DNA of 64,000 bases, from contig OZ240685.1 in the NCBI GenBank assembly GCA_965199135.1, forward strand, positions 3,038,001 to 3,102,000, written 5' to 3'. The notes below the pieces were generated by a model. That model was given only the letters and a program-made list of their open reading frames with translations, made no database searches and was not told where the DNA came from. Both the position numbers and the translations under genes were made by a program. Below, piece by piece: positions 8,307 to 16,626 of the stretch. The DNA comes from EB88 sp965199135 (GTDB lineage: Bacteria > Acidobacteriota > Terriglobia > Terriglobales > Acidobacteriaceae). Position 1 is the stretch's first letter. Each line of letters opens with the position of its first letter.

Positions 8307-10147
8307 AGGTGCTCATCGCGGATGACGATCCGGTTTCAACCCGCCTGCTGCAGCGGGCGCTCGAGCGCGCCGGCACGGACGTTCTCTGTGTCGACAATGG
8401 CGAGGCCGCGATCGAGTTGCTGACCGCTGCAGACGGGCCGCGGATGGCCGTAATCGATTGGGAGATGCCCGGCCGGAATGGCCCTGCAGTCTGCAAGGCT
8501 GTACGCGCTGCGACGTCAGTTCCCTACGTGTACCTGATTCTTCTGACGTCGCGCGAAGGGATCAACGATGTGGTCGCCGGCCTTGAAGCCGGCGCGGATG
8601 ACTACCTCACCAAGCCCTGCAATCCAGAGGAACTCAAAGCTCGCCTGCGTGTCGGCCATCGCATCCTCCAACTGCAGGACACACTCACCGTCGAGGCTCA
8701 GCAGGATCTCCTGACACGCCTTCCCAACCGCGCTTTCTTCATCAAGCGACTCGCGGAGAGCGTTCAGAAGGCCCGCGAAGAAACTGGCTACACCTTTACC
8801 CTGCTCTTCGTGGACGTTGATCGCTTCAAGTTGATCAACGATAGTCTCGGCCACCTGCCCGGCGATCAGCTGATCATCGGGATCGCAGAGCGCCTCCTGC
8901 AAGCTGTGCGGACAGAAGCTTCATCGCTTGCACCACGTTGTGAACAGCGCCGGCGCAATCGTCACCTTCGCGACGTCGTGGCACGGCTTGGGGGCGATGA
9001 GTTCGTCATCCTCCTCGACGATCACGCCGAATCGCGTGATGGTGTGCGCGTCGCCCGACGAATCCAAAGGTCCATGGAGGTTCCGTTCCGACTTAGCGGC
9101 CAGGCTATCTATGCGACCGTCAGCATCGGGATCGCGACCAGCGATGGGGCGCAGACCGATGTGACCGAGATCCTGCGAGCAGCTGACGCCGCTATGTACA
9201 AGGCAAAATCAGACGGCAAGGCGCGCTATGAGATCAATCGCGCACCTGGCGACGACTCGCCGGTAAACCTCTTCCGCCTGCACAACGACCTGAGGCGCGC
9301 GGTCGATCAGTGTGAGTTCACCCTGCACTATCAACCGATCATCGACCTGTCCCACGGGCACGTCCCTGCCTTTGAAGCACTCGTGCGCTGGCAGCATCCC
9401 ATTCTCGGGCTGCTTCCGCCCGACGCCTTTATTCCCGCGGCAGAAGAAACAGGCACCATCGTGCCGCTGGGCGCCTGGGTCCTGCATGAAGCCTGTGTGC
9501 AGATGCAGCGTTGGACTGCTGATGGTTTGCTCGCCCCCAGGACGGCCGTATGCGTCAACATCTCGCCTCGTCAGTTTCGAGAGGCCAACCTGGTCAAGCT
9601 GGTGCGTGACACCCTTGCGGAAAGTGGCTTGCCTGCCATGCAGCTCGAGCTCGAACTTACCGAGAGTCTTACCATGCAGGACACGGAACGCTCCGCCGTG
9701 GTCCTGAAGTCCTTGCGCGACCTTGGCCTCTCCCTCAGCCTCGACGATTTTGGAACCGGCTACTCCTCGCTTAGTTACCTGCTCCGCTTTCCGATGCGCA
9801 CCCTCAAGATCGACCGGGCGTTCGTCTCGGAGGTAGAGCACAGCCGGGAGAGCCACGAGATCGTTCAGACCATCATTGTCCTCGGGCACAACCTCGGCAT
9901 GAAACTTATTGCGGAAGGTGTCGAGACCCAGGCTCAGGTCGACATCCTGCGAAGTCTCGGCTGCGACATGGCGCAAGGCTCCTTTTTTTCCGCCCCACTC
10001 CCTGCCCTTGACATTACAGAAAGTGCAACCAGGGCAAAACGAAGCATGCCGACGCTCGACCCAATTTGGAGCCGCCTTCCCCGACCTGCAAGCGCTCTGG
10101 CGGGATCGGCCGCCCTTCCGCTACCCGGATCGGCCCCGCGTTCCTAA
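8303..10147 (+). CDS. Response regulator with GGDEF and EAL domains (c-di-GMP synthesis and/or hydrolysis)
   Basis: The 614-residue protein has REC in residues 2-120 with phosphoacceptor D52, GGDEF about 130-312 with an intact GGDEF at 230-234, and EAL about 325-575. EAL holds EAL at 358-360, the ELTES motif near 451-455 and DDFGTGYSSL at 481-490. Both active sites look complete, so it may be bifunctional. The usual RxxD inhibitory site reads HLRD (221-224), and a basic insertion precedes it. It is the last gene of the operon and the natural phosphorelay output. Confidence 0.94.
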   Translation: MKVLIADDDPVSTRLLQRALERAGTDVLCVDNGEAAIELLTAADGPRMAVIDWEMPGRNGPAVCKAVRAATSVPYVYLILLTSREGINDVVAGLEAGADDYLTKPCNPEELKARLRVGHRILQLQDTLTVEAQQDLLTRLPNRAFFIKRLAESVQKAREETGYTFTLLFVDVDRFKLINDSLGHLPGDQLIIGIAERLLQAVRTEASSLAPRCEQRRRNRHLRDVVARLGGDEFVILLDDHAESRDGVRVARRIQRSMEVPFRLSGQAIYATVSIGIATSDGAQTDVTEILRAADAAMYKAKSDGKARYEINRAPGDDSPVNLFRLHNDLRRAVDQCEFTLHYQPIIDLSHGHVPAFEALVRWQHPILGLLPPDAFIPAAEETGTIVPLGAWVLHEACVQMQRWTADGLLAPRTAVCVNISPRQFREANLVKLVRDTLAESGLPAMQLELELTESLTMQDTERSAVVLKSLRDLGLSLSLDDFGTGYSSLSYLLRFPMRTLKIDRAFVSEVEHSRESHEIVQTIIVLGHNLGMKLIAEGVETQAQVDILRSLGCDMAQGSFFSAPLPALDITESATRAKRSMPTLDPIWSRLPRPASALAGSAALPLPGSAPRS

Positions 10148-10410
10148 GAAGCGGCCACATGAGCAGGCACGGTCGCAGGTTCTGCCAGCGTGGCTCCGCA
10201 GGCAGGCTCTCTCGCTCTGGTCGGGCCTCGGCGACTCGCGACCGCCCATTTAGCCGGCGGAGCGTGGCGCTCCGTGACCGGAACCCACCAGCTCTGCGAG
10301 AGCGGCGCAAGCAGCCCGGCAAAGGGGGCGCAGGGACGAATAGCGTGCGCGCTTTTCCGCAGTGACCCTGCCGTCGCCCTCGAGACCCTGCTCGGTGGCA
10401 GACCATGCCG
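10148..10410. other. Intergenic region without a supported gene
   Basis: These 263 nt separate the convergent EAL-domain gene and ThuA-family gene. Open frames crossing it are GC-driven and show no domain. I see no clear terminator hairpin with a T tract. Confidence 0.5.
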
Positions 10411-11763
10411 CTACAGCGACGAGCCGCTCAGCGAAGCCACGCCAGCTTGCGAGACCTGCACGTCATCCTCCGACTTGCCGCCGCTGAACGCAGCGATCAG
10501 GTACCCGCTCTTGCCATGCGCGATCACGCCCCCGGTCCATCCGAACTCGCCAGTCATCGGCGGCCGTACGCCGCTGCCACTGTTCCGCAGCGTATCCGCC
10601 ATCTCGGCAGCTTTCCCGTACGCGATCCCAATCAGGTTGTTGCCCTTGTCCTTCCAGGTGGCAGCATCCTTCATGCGACCCACCACGCTCATGCGGGAGG
10701 TCCAGCCCTGGATCGTGTCGCCGGTAAAGTACGAGACCACCGCGACGCCTGTGATGTGCAATTCATCCGCCCGCTTCCGCATAGCCGCGAGCGCCTGTTC
10801 AGCTGCTGGATCAAAACTGTTCGTTACGGCCGCCCCCTTCAGGAACGCAGGATCCATCTCGGCGAGATCCACGCGAAAGCTGACGGTGTTGGCAGTCGGG
10901 AAATCCACCGGGACCTTCTGCGTGACGCGGCCGGTCGCAGCCCACTCGGTTCCTCGATCAAACGTTGTCACAAAACCGACGTCACTCAGGGCGGCCACGT
11001 CATGGCCCATCGTCGTGTGAAACACCCTGCCCTTGCCGTAGCGCAGCACCATCAGCATGGGCTCGTCGTGGCCGGTGCCCTTGTTGGCAGGGTCTGAGTG
11101 CGCCGTCGCAAGCACGGTCATGTTCTTGCCCGGGCCCCGCAGCGTCGCGTATAACTCGTCCGCGCCATGCATCCAGGTGTGCGGCAGCCCGCGCATGATC
11201 GGCTGCTCCGCATCACGAGTGGTGACCAGGAATGGAAGCCGCGCTCCGTGCGAGCCTGCATTGCCAGAGGACTTGTCCGAGACCAGCTTGCCATCTGCGT
11301 AATACCACATCGGACCGGCAGTCTCGTTGCGCCCGCGCCACCCACCGATGCCGATCATCTCGTTATAGGCAGGCCACCCGGGGAACGCGTTGTCAGCGGC
11401 ATGCACCACCACCAGGCCCCCGCCGCCCTTGACAAATTCGTCGAGCTCCGCCTTCTGCTTTGCCGGCCAGTCCGGCGAGTCAAGATTCGAGACGACCACC
11501 TGGCAGTCCGCAAGCGGAAGATCGAAGTGCGTGAAATCCCCACCGCTCTCCGGGCTTGTCGCGACGGTGACTGTAAACAGCCCGGTATCTTCAAGCTCTT
11601 TCTTGAGCACCGGCGTCGTCAGCTTCCAGTCATGGTAGGGGCCGCCGCTTTGTCCATCGAGCAGGACCACGTGAATGGGGTGAGCCGGGTGTGCGGGAGC
11701 CTCCGCAACTGCGCTCGCGCAACCGAGACCTGCCAGCAGGAGAACGAATCCAGGATTCTTCAT
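10411..11763 (-). CDS. Secreted ThuA-domain protein with C-terminal GlcG/HbpS-like domain
   Basis: From the ATG at 11763 (GAGG 7 nt upstream) this is a 450-residue protein with a signal peptide in residues 1-20 (MKNPGFVLLLAGLGCASAVA). Residues about 29-260 look like ThuA, a glutamine-amidotransferase-like fold: HVVLLDGQSGGPYHDWK, GGGGLVVVHAADNAFPGW, GKGRVFHTTMGHD. Residues about 311-440 (FDPAAEQALAAMRKRADEL to GGVIAHGKSGYLIAAFSGG) resemble GlcG/HbpS proteins. ThuA proteins are tied to sugar metabolism, often trehalose or carbohydrate utilisation; the reaction is not established. The longer open frame upstream has no signal peptide and was not used. Confidence 0.8.
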   Translation of the reverse strand: MKNPGFVLLLAGLGCASAVAEAPAHPAHPIHVVLLDGQSGGPYHDWKLTTPVLKKELEDTGLFTVTVATSPESGGDFTHFDLPLADCQVVVSNLDSPDWPAKQKAELDEFVKGGGGLVVVHAADNAFPGWPAYNEMIGIGGWRGRNETAGPMWYYADGKLVSDKSSGNAGSHGARLPFLVTTRDAEQPIMRGLPHTWMHGADELYATLRGPGKNMTVLATAHSDPANKGTGHDEPMLMVLRYGKGRVFHTTMGHDVAALSDVGFVTTFDRGTEWAATGRVTQKVPVDFPTANTVSFRVDLAEMDPAFLKGAAVTNSFDPAAEQALAAMRKRADELHITGVAVVSYFTGDTIQGWTSRMSVVGRMKDAATWKDKGNNLIGIAYGKAAEMADTLRNSGSGVRPPMTGEFGWTGGVIAHGKSGYLIAAFSGGKSEDDVQVSQAGVASLSGSSL

Positions 11764-12019
11764 GCATTTCCTCGTGGAGAACCTTACATCAAGCAACGTC
11801 TCGGTGCTTGCCCTCATAGGTGTCAGGCATGCCACAACCGGGCACTTACCTTCGTCACGAAGCGTCGCATGGTTGTTGCTGCGTTTACTCCACGAACCGC
11901 GGTAAGCTCGCCCCACGAATCGAGATGCTCCCAGCTATCGCCCTTTCTCCAGCAGAATGAGTGGTTTGGAGAACAGGAGATGCTGCGTATTTCGACCGGA
12001 CGAATCGGGAGGTTTCCCC

Positions 12020-12202
12020 ATGAGGATCTACTCACTCCAGCGCAAGCTTGCCGCCTGCTGCAACCAGGCCGTCTCACGCGTCTACGAGATCGCCCCAAAC
12101 CTCTTCCTCATGGAGTGCCCGGAAGAGCATGTGAGCACGGCTCGCAAGCTCTGGCTTGAGCACATCGCACCCTCAGTGACGGTGCACATCATCGGGGTGT
12201 AG
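12020..12202 (+). CDS. Small conserved-looking hypothetical protein (60 aa)
   Basis: The frame starts at the ATG at 12020, with GGGAGG 7 nt upstream at 12007-12012, and encodes MRIYSLQRKLAACCNQAV and onward. It has no membrane segment or signal peptide. A CC pair lies at residues 13-14, and the end is beta-like (PSVTVHIIGV). I recognise no family. It precedes the GT4 gene by 50 nt on the same strand. The strong ribosome site supports translation. Confidence 0.5.
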   Translation: MRIYSLQRKLAACCNQAVSRVYEIAPNLFLMECPEEHVSTARKLWLEHIAPSVTVHIIGV

Positions 12203-12252
12203 GCCTGCGCAGGCCCGCCATTCTGCCCAGAGCCGCATGCTAGGATCAACCC

Positions 12253-13389
12253 ATGAACGTCGCAATCTCTGTTGTGCGGCCATTTCACGTCACAAAGATG
12301 GCGAATGCGCTCCGGAAGCACGTTGATCACGTCGATATCTGGTCGACCGCTCCGCGCAAGTACTTCCATCACCTGGACAGCGCGGTTCGAACGCACATTG
12401 TGCCAGCCCCGGTCGAAATCATCTCTCAGGTCTTCAAATTACAGCTGGTGCCCGCCGCGTTTCAGCGCGGGATCGACTGGTGGGACCGCATGGTGGCCAT
12501 GGTGATGCCGCGCTCCGACGTGGTCATCGGGTTTGCTACCCAGTCCTTTCACACTGGCCAGGCGACGCGCCGGCGTGGTTCGACCTTCGTTCTGGATCGC
12601 GCGTGCCCGTTTGTGGACTTCCAGCAGGACCTCATGCGACGCGAGTCCGAGAAGGCTGGCGCCGTCTACGAAGCGCAGCCCACTTGGTTCCGCGACCGCC
12701 AGCTGGCGGAGTATGAGATCGCCAATACGATCCTGGTTCCCTCGCACTACTCCGGCCGCACCTTCCCTGAGCACCTTCAGTCCAAGCTCCTGCTGGCGCC
12801 TCTACTCGGCCGTGCCCAGCCCAAGGGTGCAATTCATCTGGAGCGCAACACCCCGTTCACGGTTGGGGTGCTCGGCGGCAATCCGCTGCGCAAGGGCTAC
12901 CTCTATCTTCTTGAGGCATGGAAGCAGCTCAATCTCCCGAATGCCCGGCTTCTGCTCCGCACCTCGAGTGACTTCTCTCCGTTTCCCAAGCTTGCCGAAC
13001 TGTTGCGTGAGACGCCGAACGTCGAGATCATCGAGTACATTCCGAACATCGCTGAGTTCTACCAGCGGTGTGATCTTTTCGTGCTTCCCAGTGTCGACGA
13101 TGGGTTTGGCATGGCCCTTTTTGAGGCGATGGCCAACGGCGTCCCAAGCATCGCAACCCGCAATTGCGGCGCTTCTGAGTTGCTTACCGACGGCGTCGAC
13201 GGGCTGGTCATCGATGCAGGCAACGTCGAGCAGTTGGCACAGGCTATGCTCTCGCTCTACGAGAACGAAGAGCGGCGGCAGAGTCTCGCCATCGCCGGCC
13301 AGGCGACCGTGGAGCGGGTCTCCGCAGCCACCATTTATGAAGACGCGCTGACCCAGATGCTCCCCAAGCAACGCGCCTCGGTCGCCTAA
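12253..13389 (+). CDS. Family 4 glycosyltransferase
   Basis: The 378-residue GT-B protein has its C-terminal nucleotide-sugar domain clear: GVLGGNPLRKGYLYLLEAW near residue 200, then LFVLPSVDDGFGMALFEAMANGVPSI near 275. The EX7E-type motif reads D-x7-E, with Asp in place of the first Glu. It starts MNVAISVVRPFHVTKMANAL, as for a first Rossmann strand. It should transfer a sugar to a glycan or lipid acceptor on the cytoplasmic side. Its neighbour is an exostosin-like transferase 16 nt downstream, facing a flippase gene, so surface polysaccharide or glycolipid assembly is likely. Confidence 0.9.
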   Translation: MNVAISVVRPFHVTKMANALRKHVDHVDIWSTAPRKYFHHLDSAVRTHIVPAPVEIISQVFKLQLVPAAFQRGIDWWDRMVAMVMPRSDVVIGFATQSFHTGQATRRRGSTFVLDRACPFVDFQQDLMRRESEKAGAVYEAQPTWFRDRQLAEYEIANTILVPSHYSGRTFPEHLQSKLLLAPLLGRAQPKGAIHLERNTPFTVGVLGGNPLRKGYLYLLEAWKQLNLPNARLLLRTSSDFSPFPKLAELLRETPNVEIIEYIPNIAEFYQRCDLFVLPSVDDGFGMALFEAMANGVPSIATRNCGASELLTDGVDGLVIDAGNVEQLAQAMLSLYENEERRQSLAIAGQATVERVSAATIYEDALTQMLPKQRASVA

Positions 13390-13405
13390 AAGGATTACAG
13401 CGCCA

Positions 13406-14458
13406 GTGACCCACCGCTTCTTCATGGATAGCACCTACACGGGCGGAACCGGACTCCGGGAGATCCCTCCTCCGCCCTGGCAGCCCGGCATCCCCGCCGA
13501 ATTCCGCTACCCGTATGACATCCTCGAGCAAGCGCTGCCTCTGCTCGAGGCGGATGGCCTGCAGTTCTACTTCACCAAGGAGGCTTACTTCCTCCCGAAG
13601 TATGGCCGCAATGTGGTCGCCGTGATGTTGCAGGAAGAGCGCTGCAAGGTGCCGGTCTACGGGCGGCAGGTGCGCGCGGTTTTGCGGAACCTCTACAGCA
13701 CGCCATTCCTCGGATATCGGCCACGCCTGGGCATGGGCAAGCTCGAAGCCGTTCTGACGTTTGAGTACTTGCGCGACCACTACACGAACCTTCGCTCCAG
13801 GCGCGCCCTCGCTGCGCAAGCCGGGCTGCCGGCGCCTGTACGCAGCCAGCCGAAAACCATTCGCCTGCCACTCGGGTACCACAGCCAGCAGGAGGTCCCC
13901 CAGATTGCTATGGCAGATCGCCCCCTGGATATCTTCTTCGCCGGGCAGGCCAGCTACGACATTCCCAAGGGCAGCTACCAGCACTACCTTTCGTCCTCGA
14001 AGCGTGAGGCCCGGATGCAGATCTGGCAGGTTCTCACGGAGTTGCAGCGTGAGGGGCAGTGGACCATGGATCTCGGCAACATCGCCGCCAACCAGACCGA
14101 AGCAGGCAGCGCCTACAGCAGCTACTCTGAAAAGATGATGCAGTCTCGCATCTGTGTGGCACCCCGCGGCTCGGTGGCTGACTCGTTCCGCGCATTTGAA
14201 GGGCTACGCGCCGGATGTCTTGTTGTCGCGAACCCTCTGCCAAGGGACGAATACCTCTTCCCCGGGGCGCCGATCGTTCTTGTCGATCACTGGCGCGAGA
14301 TCCGCGGCATCCTTGAGAAGTTCGCTCGAAATGTCGATGCACTCGAGGAATGGCGGCGGCGTAGTCTCACCTGGTGGCATGACCACCTGCGCCCCGAGGT
14401 CCTGGCTCCGATGGTGGCCGCGGGCCTCAATGAAGCAGGCGCGTCGTTGCTGCCCTGA
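13406..14458 (+). CDS. Exostosin (GT47-like) family glycosyltransferase
   Basis: The 350-residue protein has an exostosin-type second half: RPLDIFFAGQASYD, then SRICVAPRGSVADSFRAFEGLRAGCLVVANPLP, matching the exostosin pattern of a conserved substrate-pocket loop followed by an E/RAGC segment. The start is either the GTG at 13406 or the ATG at 13424; neither has a strong ribosome site, though AGGA lies upstream. Probably a cytoplasmic glycosyltransferase working with the preceding GT4. Acceptor and donor cannot be read from sequence. Confidence 0.7.
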   Translation: MTHRFFMDSTYTGGTGLREIPPPPWQPGIPAEFRYPYDILEQALPLLEADGLQFYFTKEAYFLPKYGRNVVAVMLQEERCKVPVYGRQVRAVLRNLYSTPFLGYRPRLGMGKLEAVLTFEYLRDHYTNLRSRRALAAQAGLPAPVRSQPKTIRLPLGYHSQQEVPQIAMADRPLDIFFAGQASYDIPKGSYQHYLSSSKREARMQIWQVLTELQREGQWTMDLGNIAANQTEAGSAYSSYSEKMMQSRICVAPRGSVADSFRAFEGLRAGCLVVANPLPRDEYLFPGAPIVLVDHWREIRGILEKFARNVDALEEWRRRSLTWWHDHLRPEVLAPMVAAGLNEAGASLLP

Positions 14459-14470
14459 ATCAGGCTGATG

Positions 14471-16000
14471 TTAGGCTGCGCCACCCTTGCCCGCGAGCGC
14501 CGGGACCCGGGTGGCCAGCTTGCTCCAGAGCATCGTCCTGAGCTCGTCGACCTGGAAGATCCAGTAACAGAACGCTGTCAGAACAACCGTCGTCGTCACC
14601 GCGATCACACCCTGCCAGAAGTAGGGGGTGGAGCGGATGTGCAGGATAGGCCAGAAGAAGATGGCCGTGCAGACCGCCATGATGCCGAGCATCTGGTACA
14701 CCGGCTTGTGGTCCAGTTCCGCCTCGCCCTGGAAGAGCTTGTCATTCAGGTGCAACAGGTAGAACAGCTGCAGCGTCTCCGACAGCAGCGCAGGCGCCAG
14801 GTACCCCTGGATGCCGAACTGATGGAGCAGAGGGATCGAGACCAGGCTGGTCATGCCGTAGGCGAACAGGGTCTGCCAGGAGATCGACGCGACCTTATTC
14901 GATGAGAACTGGAACTGGTACTTGTGTTCCTTGATCGACAGGATTGAGACCATCAAGCCCAGCACGATACATACGCCTGGACGAAAGACATTCCCCTTGT
15001 GCAGCCAGAGCTGCAGCAGGAGTGGCGTCGCGAGCATCGAGCCAAAGGTGATCGGCGGAGTCATCAGCAGCACCACCCGCTCCGACAGGGCATAGAGTTT
15101 GTGCAGCCGCTTCCAGTCCTGCTGGCCATAGATCATCGTGATCTCGGCGCTCAGCGAGTTGGTAACAAGATAGAGCAGGCGGCGGCTCATGGAGTAGATC
15201 GTGCGGGTCACAGAATAGACAACCACGATGTCCGGTCCCAGGAACCGCTGCATCAGCAACACCGGCACCTGGTAGGAAAGCAGCTGCGAACTCGCCAGCA
15301 GCATGTATTGCGCGCTCGGCTTGAGCGTCGACATTAGCGAGCCCTCGCGCCAGTAACGGACGCTTGGCTTGATATCCGGGCAGCGGCGGGTCAGGTCAAA
15401 GGCCAGGAAGGAGGCAAGCGAGAGCGTCACGACCAATTGCCCAGCCGCAATCACTGGAAACGGCTGGCGCAACAGCACGAGGCTCACGATGGCGCCCATG
15501 CCAAGCAGCTGGTTCAGATTGCCCCAGTGCGCTCCCCGGTGTGCCTCCCCGAAGACCATGTAGGAACCGGAGAAAAAGCCAAACAACATGCTGGCCATGA
15601 TCTGCATACCCAGCAGATACAGCGTCACATGCGCGGAAAGCGGCGAGATCGACAGCCGAAGCATTGTCGTCAGCGGGACCAAGAAGATGACCAGCAGGAG
15701 AACCGCCGCGCCGAAGAAGGCGCCGAGCAAAATGCGCAGTCCGGCAGACTGAACTTCGCGGCACTCCTGAACCTCACCACGGTTGTAGTGGATCGTCATC
15801 TGCATGTTGGTATACGTCTGCAGACCGTAGTTGAAGGTGCCGAGGTAGGAGATGGCGGCACTCAGGGCAAGCCACTGCCCGTACCGCTGCATGCCCACCA
15901 TGTGGATGAACGCGGGAGGCAGCAAAAACTGCTGCAGAATAACCACAAGCTGGCTGGCGTTCTGGGCAGCGAACAGCTTGGCAATACGTCGGAGACTCAT
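14471..16000 (-). CDS. Polysaccharide flippase (Wzx/MOP superfamily)
   Basis: The 509-residue, very hydrophobic protein has about 12-14 predicted membrane segments spread along its length, the size and pattern of Wzx-type oligosaccharide-lipid flippases (for example LRILLGAFFGAAVLLLVIFL and FGSMLATPLLLQLWLHKG). It would export lipid-linked glycan units across the inner membrane. It is convergent with the two glycosyltransferase genes, with 12 nt between the stops, and so belongs functionally to the same surface-glycan group. Confidence 0.85.
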   Translation of the reverse strand: MSLRRIAKLFAAQNASQLVVILQQFLLPPAFIHMVGMQRYGQWLALSAAISYLGTFNYGLQTYTNMQMTIHYNRGEVQECREVQSAGLRILLGAFFGAAVLLLVIFLVPLTTMLRLSISPLSAHVTLYLLGMQIMASMLFGFFSGSYMVFGEAHRGAHWGNLNQLLGMGAIVSLVLLRQPFPVIAAGQLVVTLSLASFLAFDLTRRCPDIKPSVRYWREGSLMSTLKPSAQYMLLASSQLLSYQVPVLLMQRFLGPDIVVVYSVTRTIYSMSRRLLYLVTNSLSAEITMIYGQQDWKRLHKLYALSERVVLLMTPPITFGSMLATPLLLQLWLHKGNVFRPGVCIVLGLMVSILSIKEHKYQFQFSSNKVASISWQTLFAYGMTSLVSIPLLHQFGIQGYLAPALLSETLQLFYLLHLNDKLFQGEAELDHKPVYQMLGIMAVCTAIFFWPILHIRSTPYFWQGVIAVTTTVVLTAFCYWIFQVDELRTMLWSKLATRVPALAGKGGAA

Positions 16001-16107
16001 CGGATCCTGTCAGGCGGCGCAGCAGAACAAGCAGCCATCATTCAATTCCACATCGTACGGATCGCAGGCTGCATTCCATTGCAAGTGCGGCAACCCGGCT
16101 GGTGCTG

Positions 16108-16593
16108 CTACATCTTGTAACGGCCCAGATCCTCATCGTTGAGGTTCTCAAGCCAGTTCTTCAGGTCTTCCGCGCTCGCCTGGTCCGCGGGACTCGGGAT
16201 GACCTTGGCCGTGCGAAGCACATCCTCGCTCACAAAGATGGGGCAGTCGGACCGCAGGGCAAGAGCCAGGGCGTCAGAGGGCCGTGCGTCGACTGTGACG
16301 ATCTCGCCATCCTGGCGAAGCCAGATCACGGCAAAGAACGTATCGTCCCGTAGCTCAGACACCACCACCCGGTCAACGGTTGCATTCAATCCGTGAATCA
16401 TATTCCGGAGGAGATCATGCGTCATGGGTCGAGGGGTTGCCGCCTTCTCGACTTCGAGCGCGATCGCACTGGCCTCAAACAGCCCTACCCATATCGGCAG
16501 CACCGTGTTCCCGCTGAGATCCTTCAGGATCACGATCGGCTGCTGGGTGGAGGGGTCCACCATCAGGCCGCGAATCTTCATTTCAACTTCCAT
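16108..16593 (-). CDS. Bifunctional nuclease family protein (BFN, DUF151)
   Basis: The 161-residue protein has the BFN domain over nearly its whole length: IRGLMVDPSTQQPIVILKD, LPIWVGLFEASAIALEVE, VDARPSDALALALR and PIFVSEDVL. The start at 16593 has AAGGAG 6 nt upstream. The family is widespread in bacteria; some members have RNase/DNase activity in vitro, and the cellular role is unclear. It is downstream of miaB on the same strand (33 nt gap). Confidence 0.92.
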   Translation of the reverse strand: MEVEMKIRGLMVDPSTQQPIVILKDLSGNTVLPIWVGLFEASAIALEVEKAATPRPMTHDLLRNMIHGLNATVDRVVVSELRDDTFFAVIWLRQDGEIVTVDARPSDALALALRSDCPIFVSEDVLRTAKVIPSPADQASAEDLKNWLENLNDEDLGRYKM

Positions 16594-16626
16594 CGGGACT
16601 CCTTCCCGCTGTCGGACCGCGTCGAG

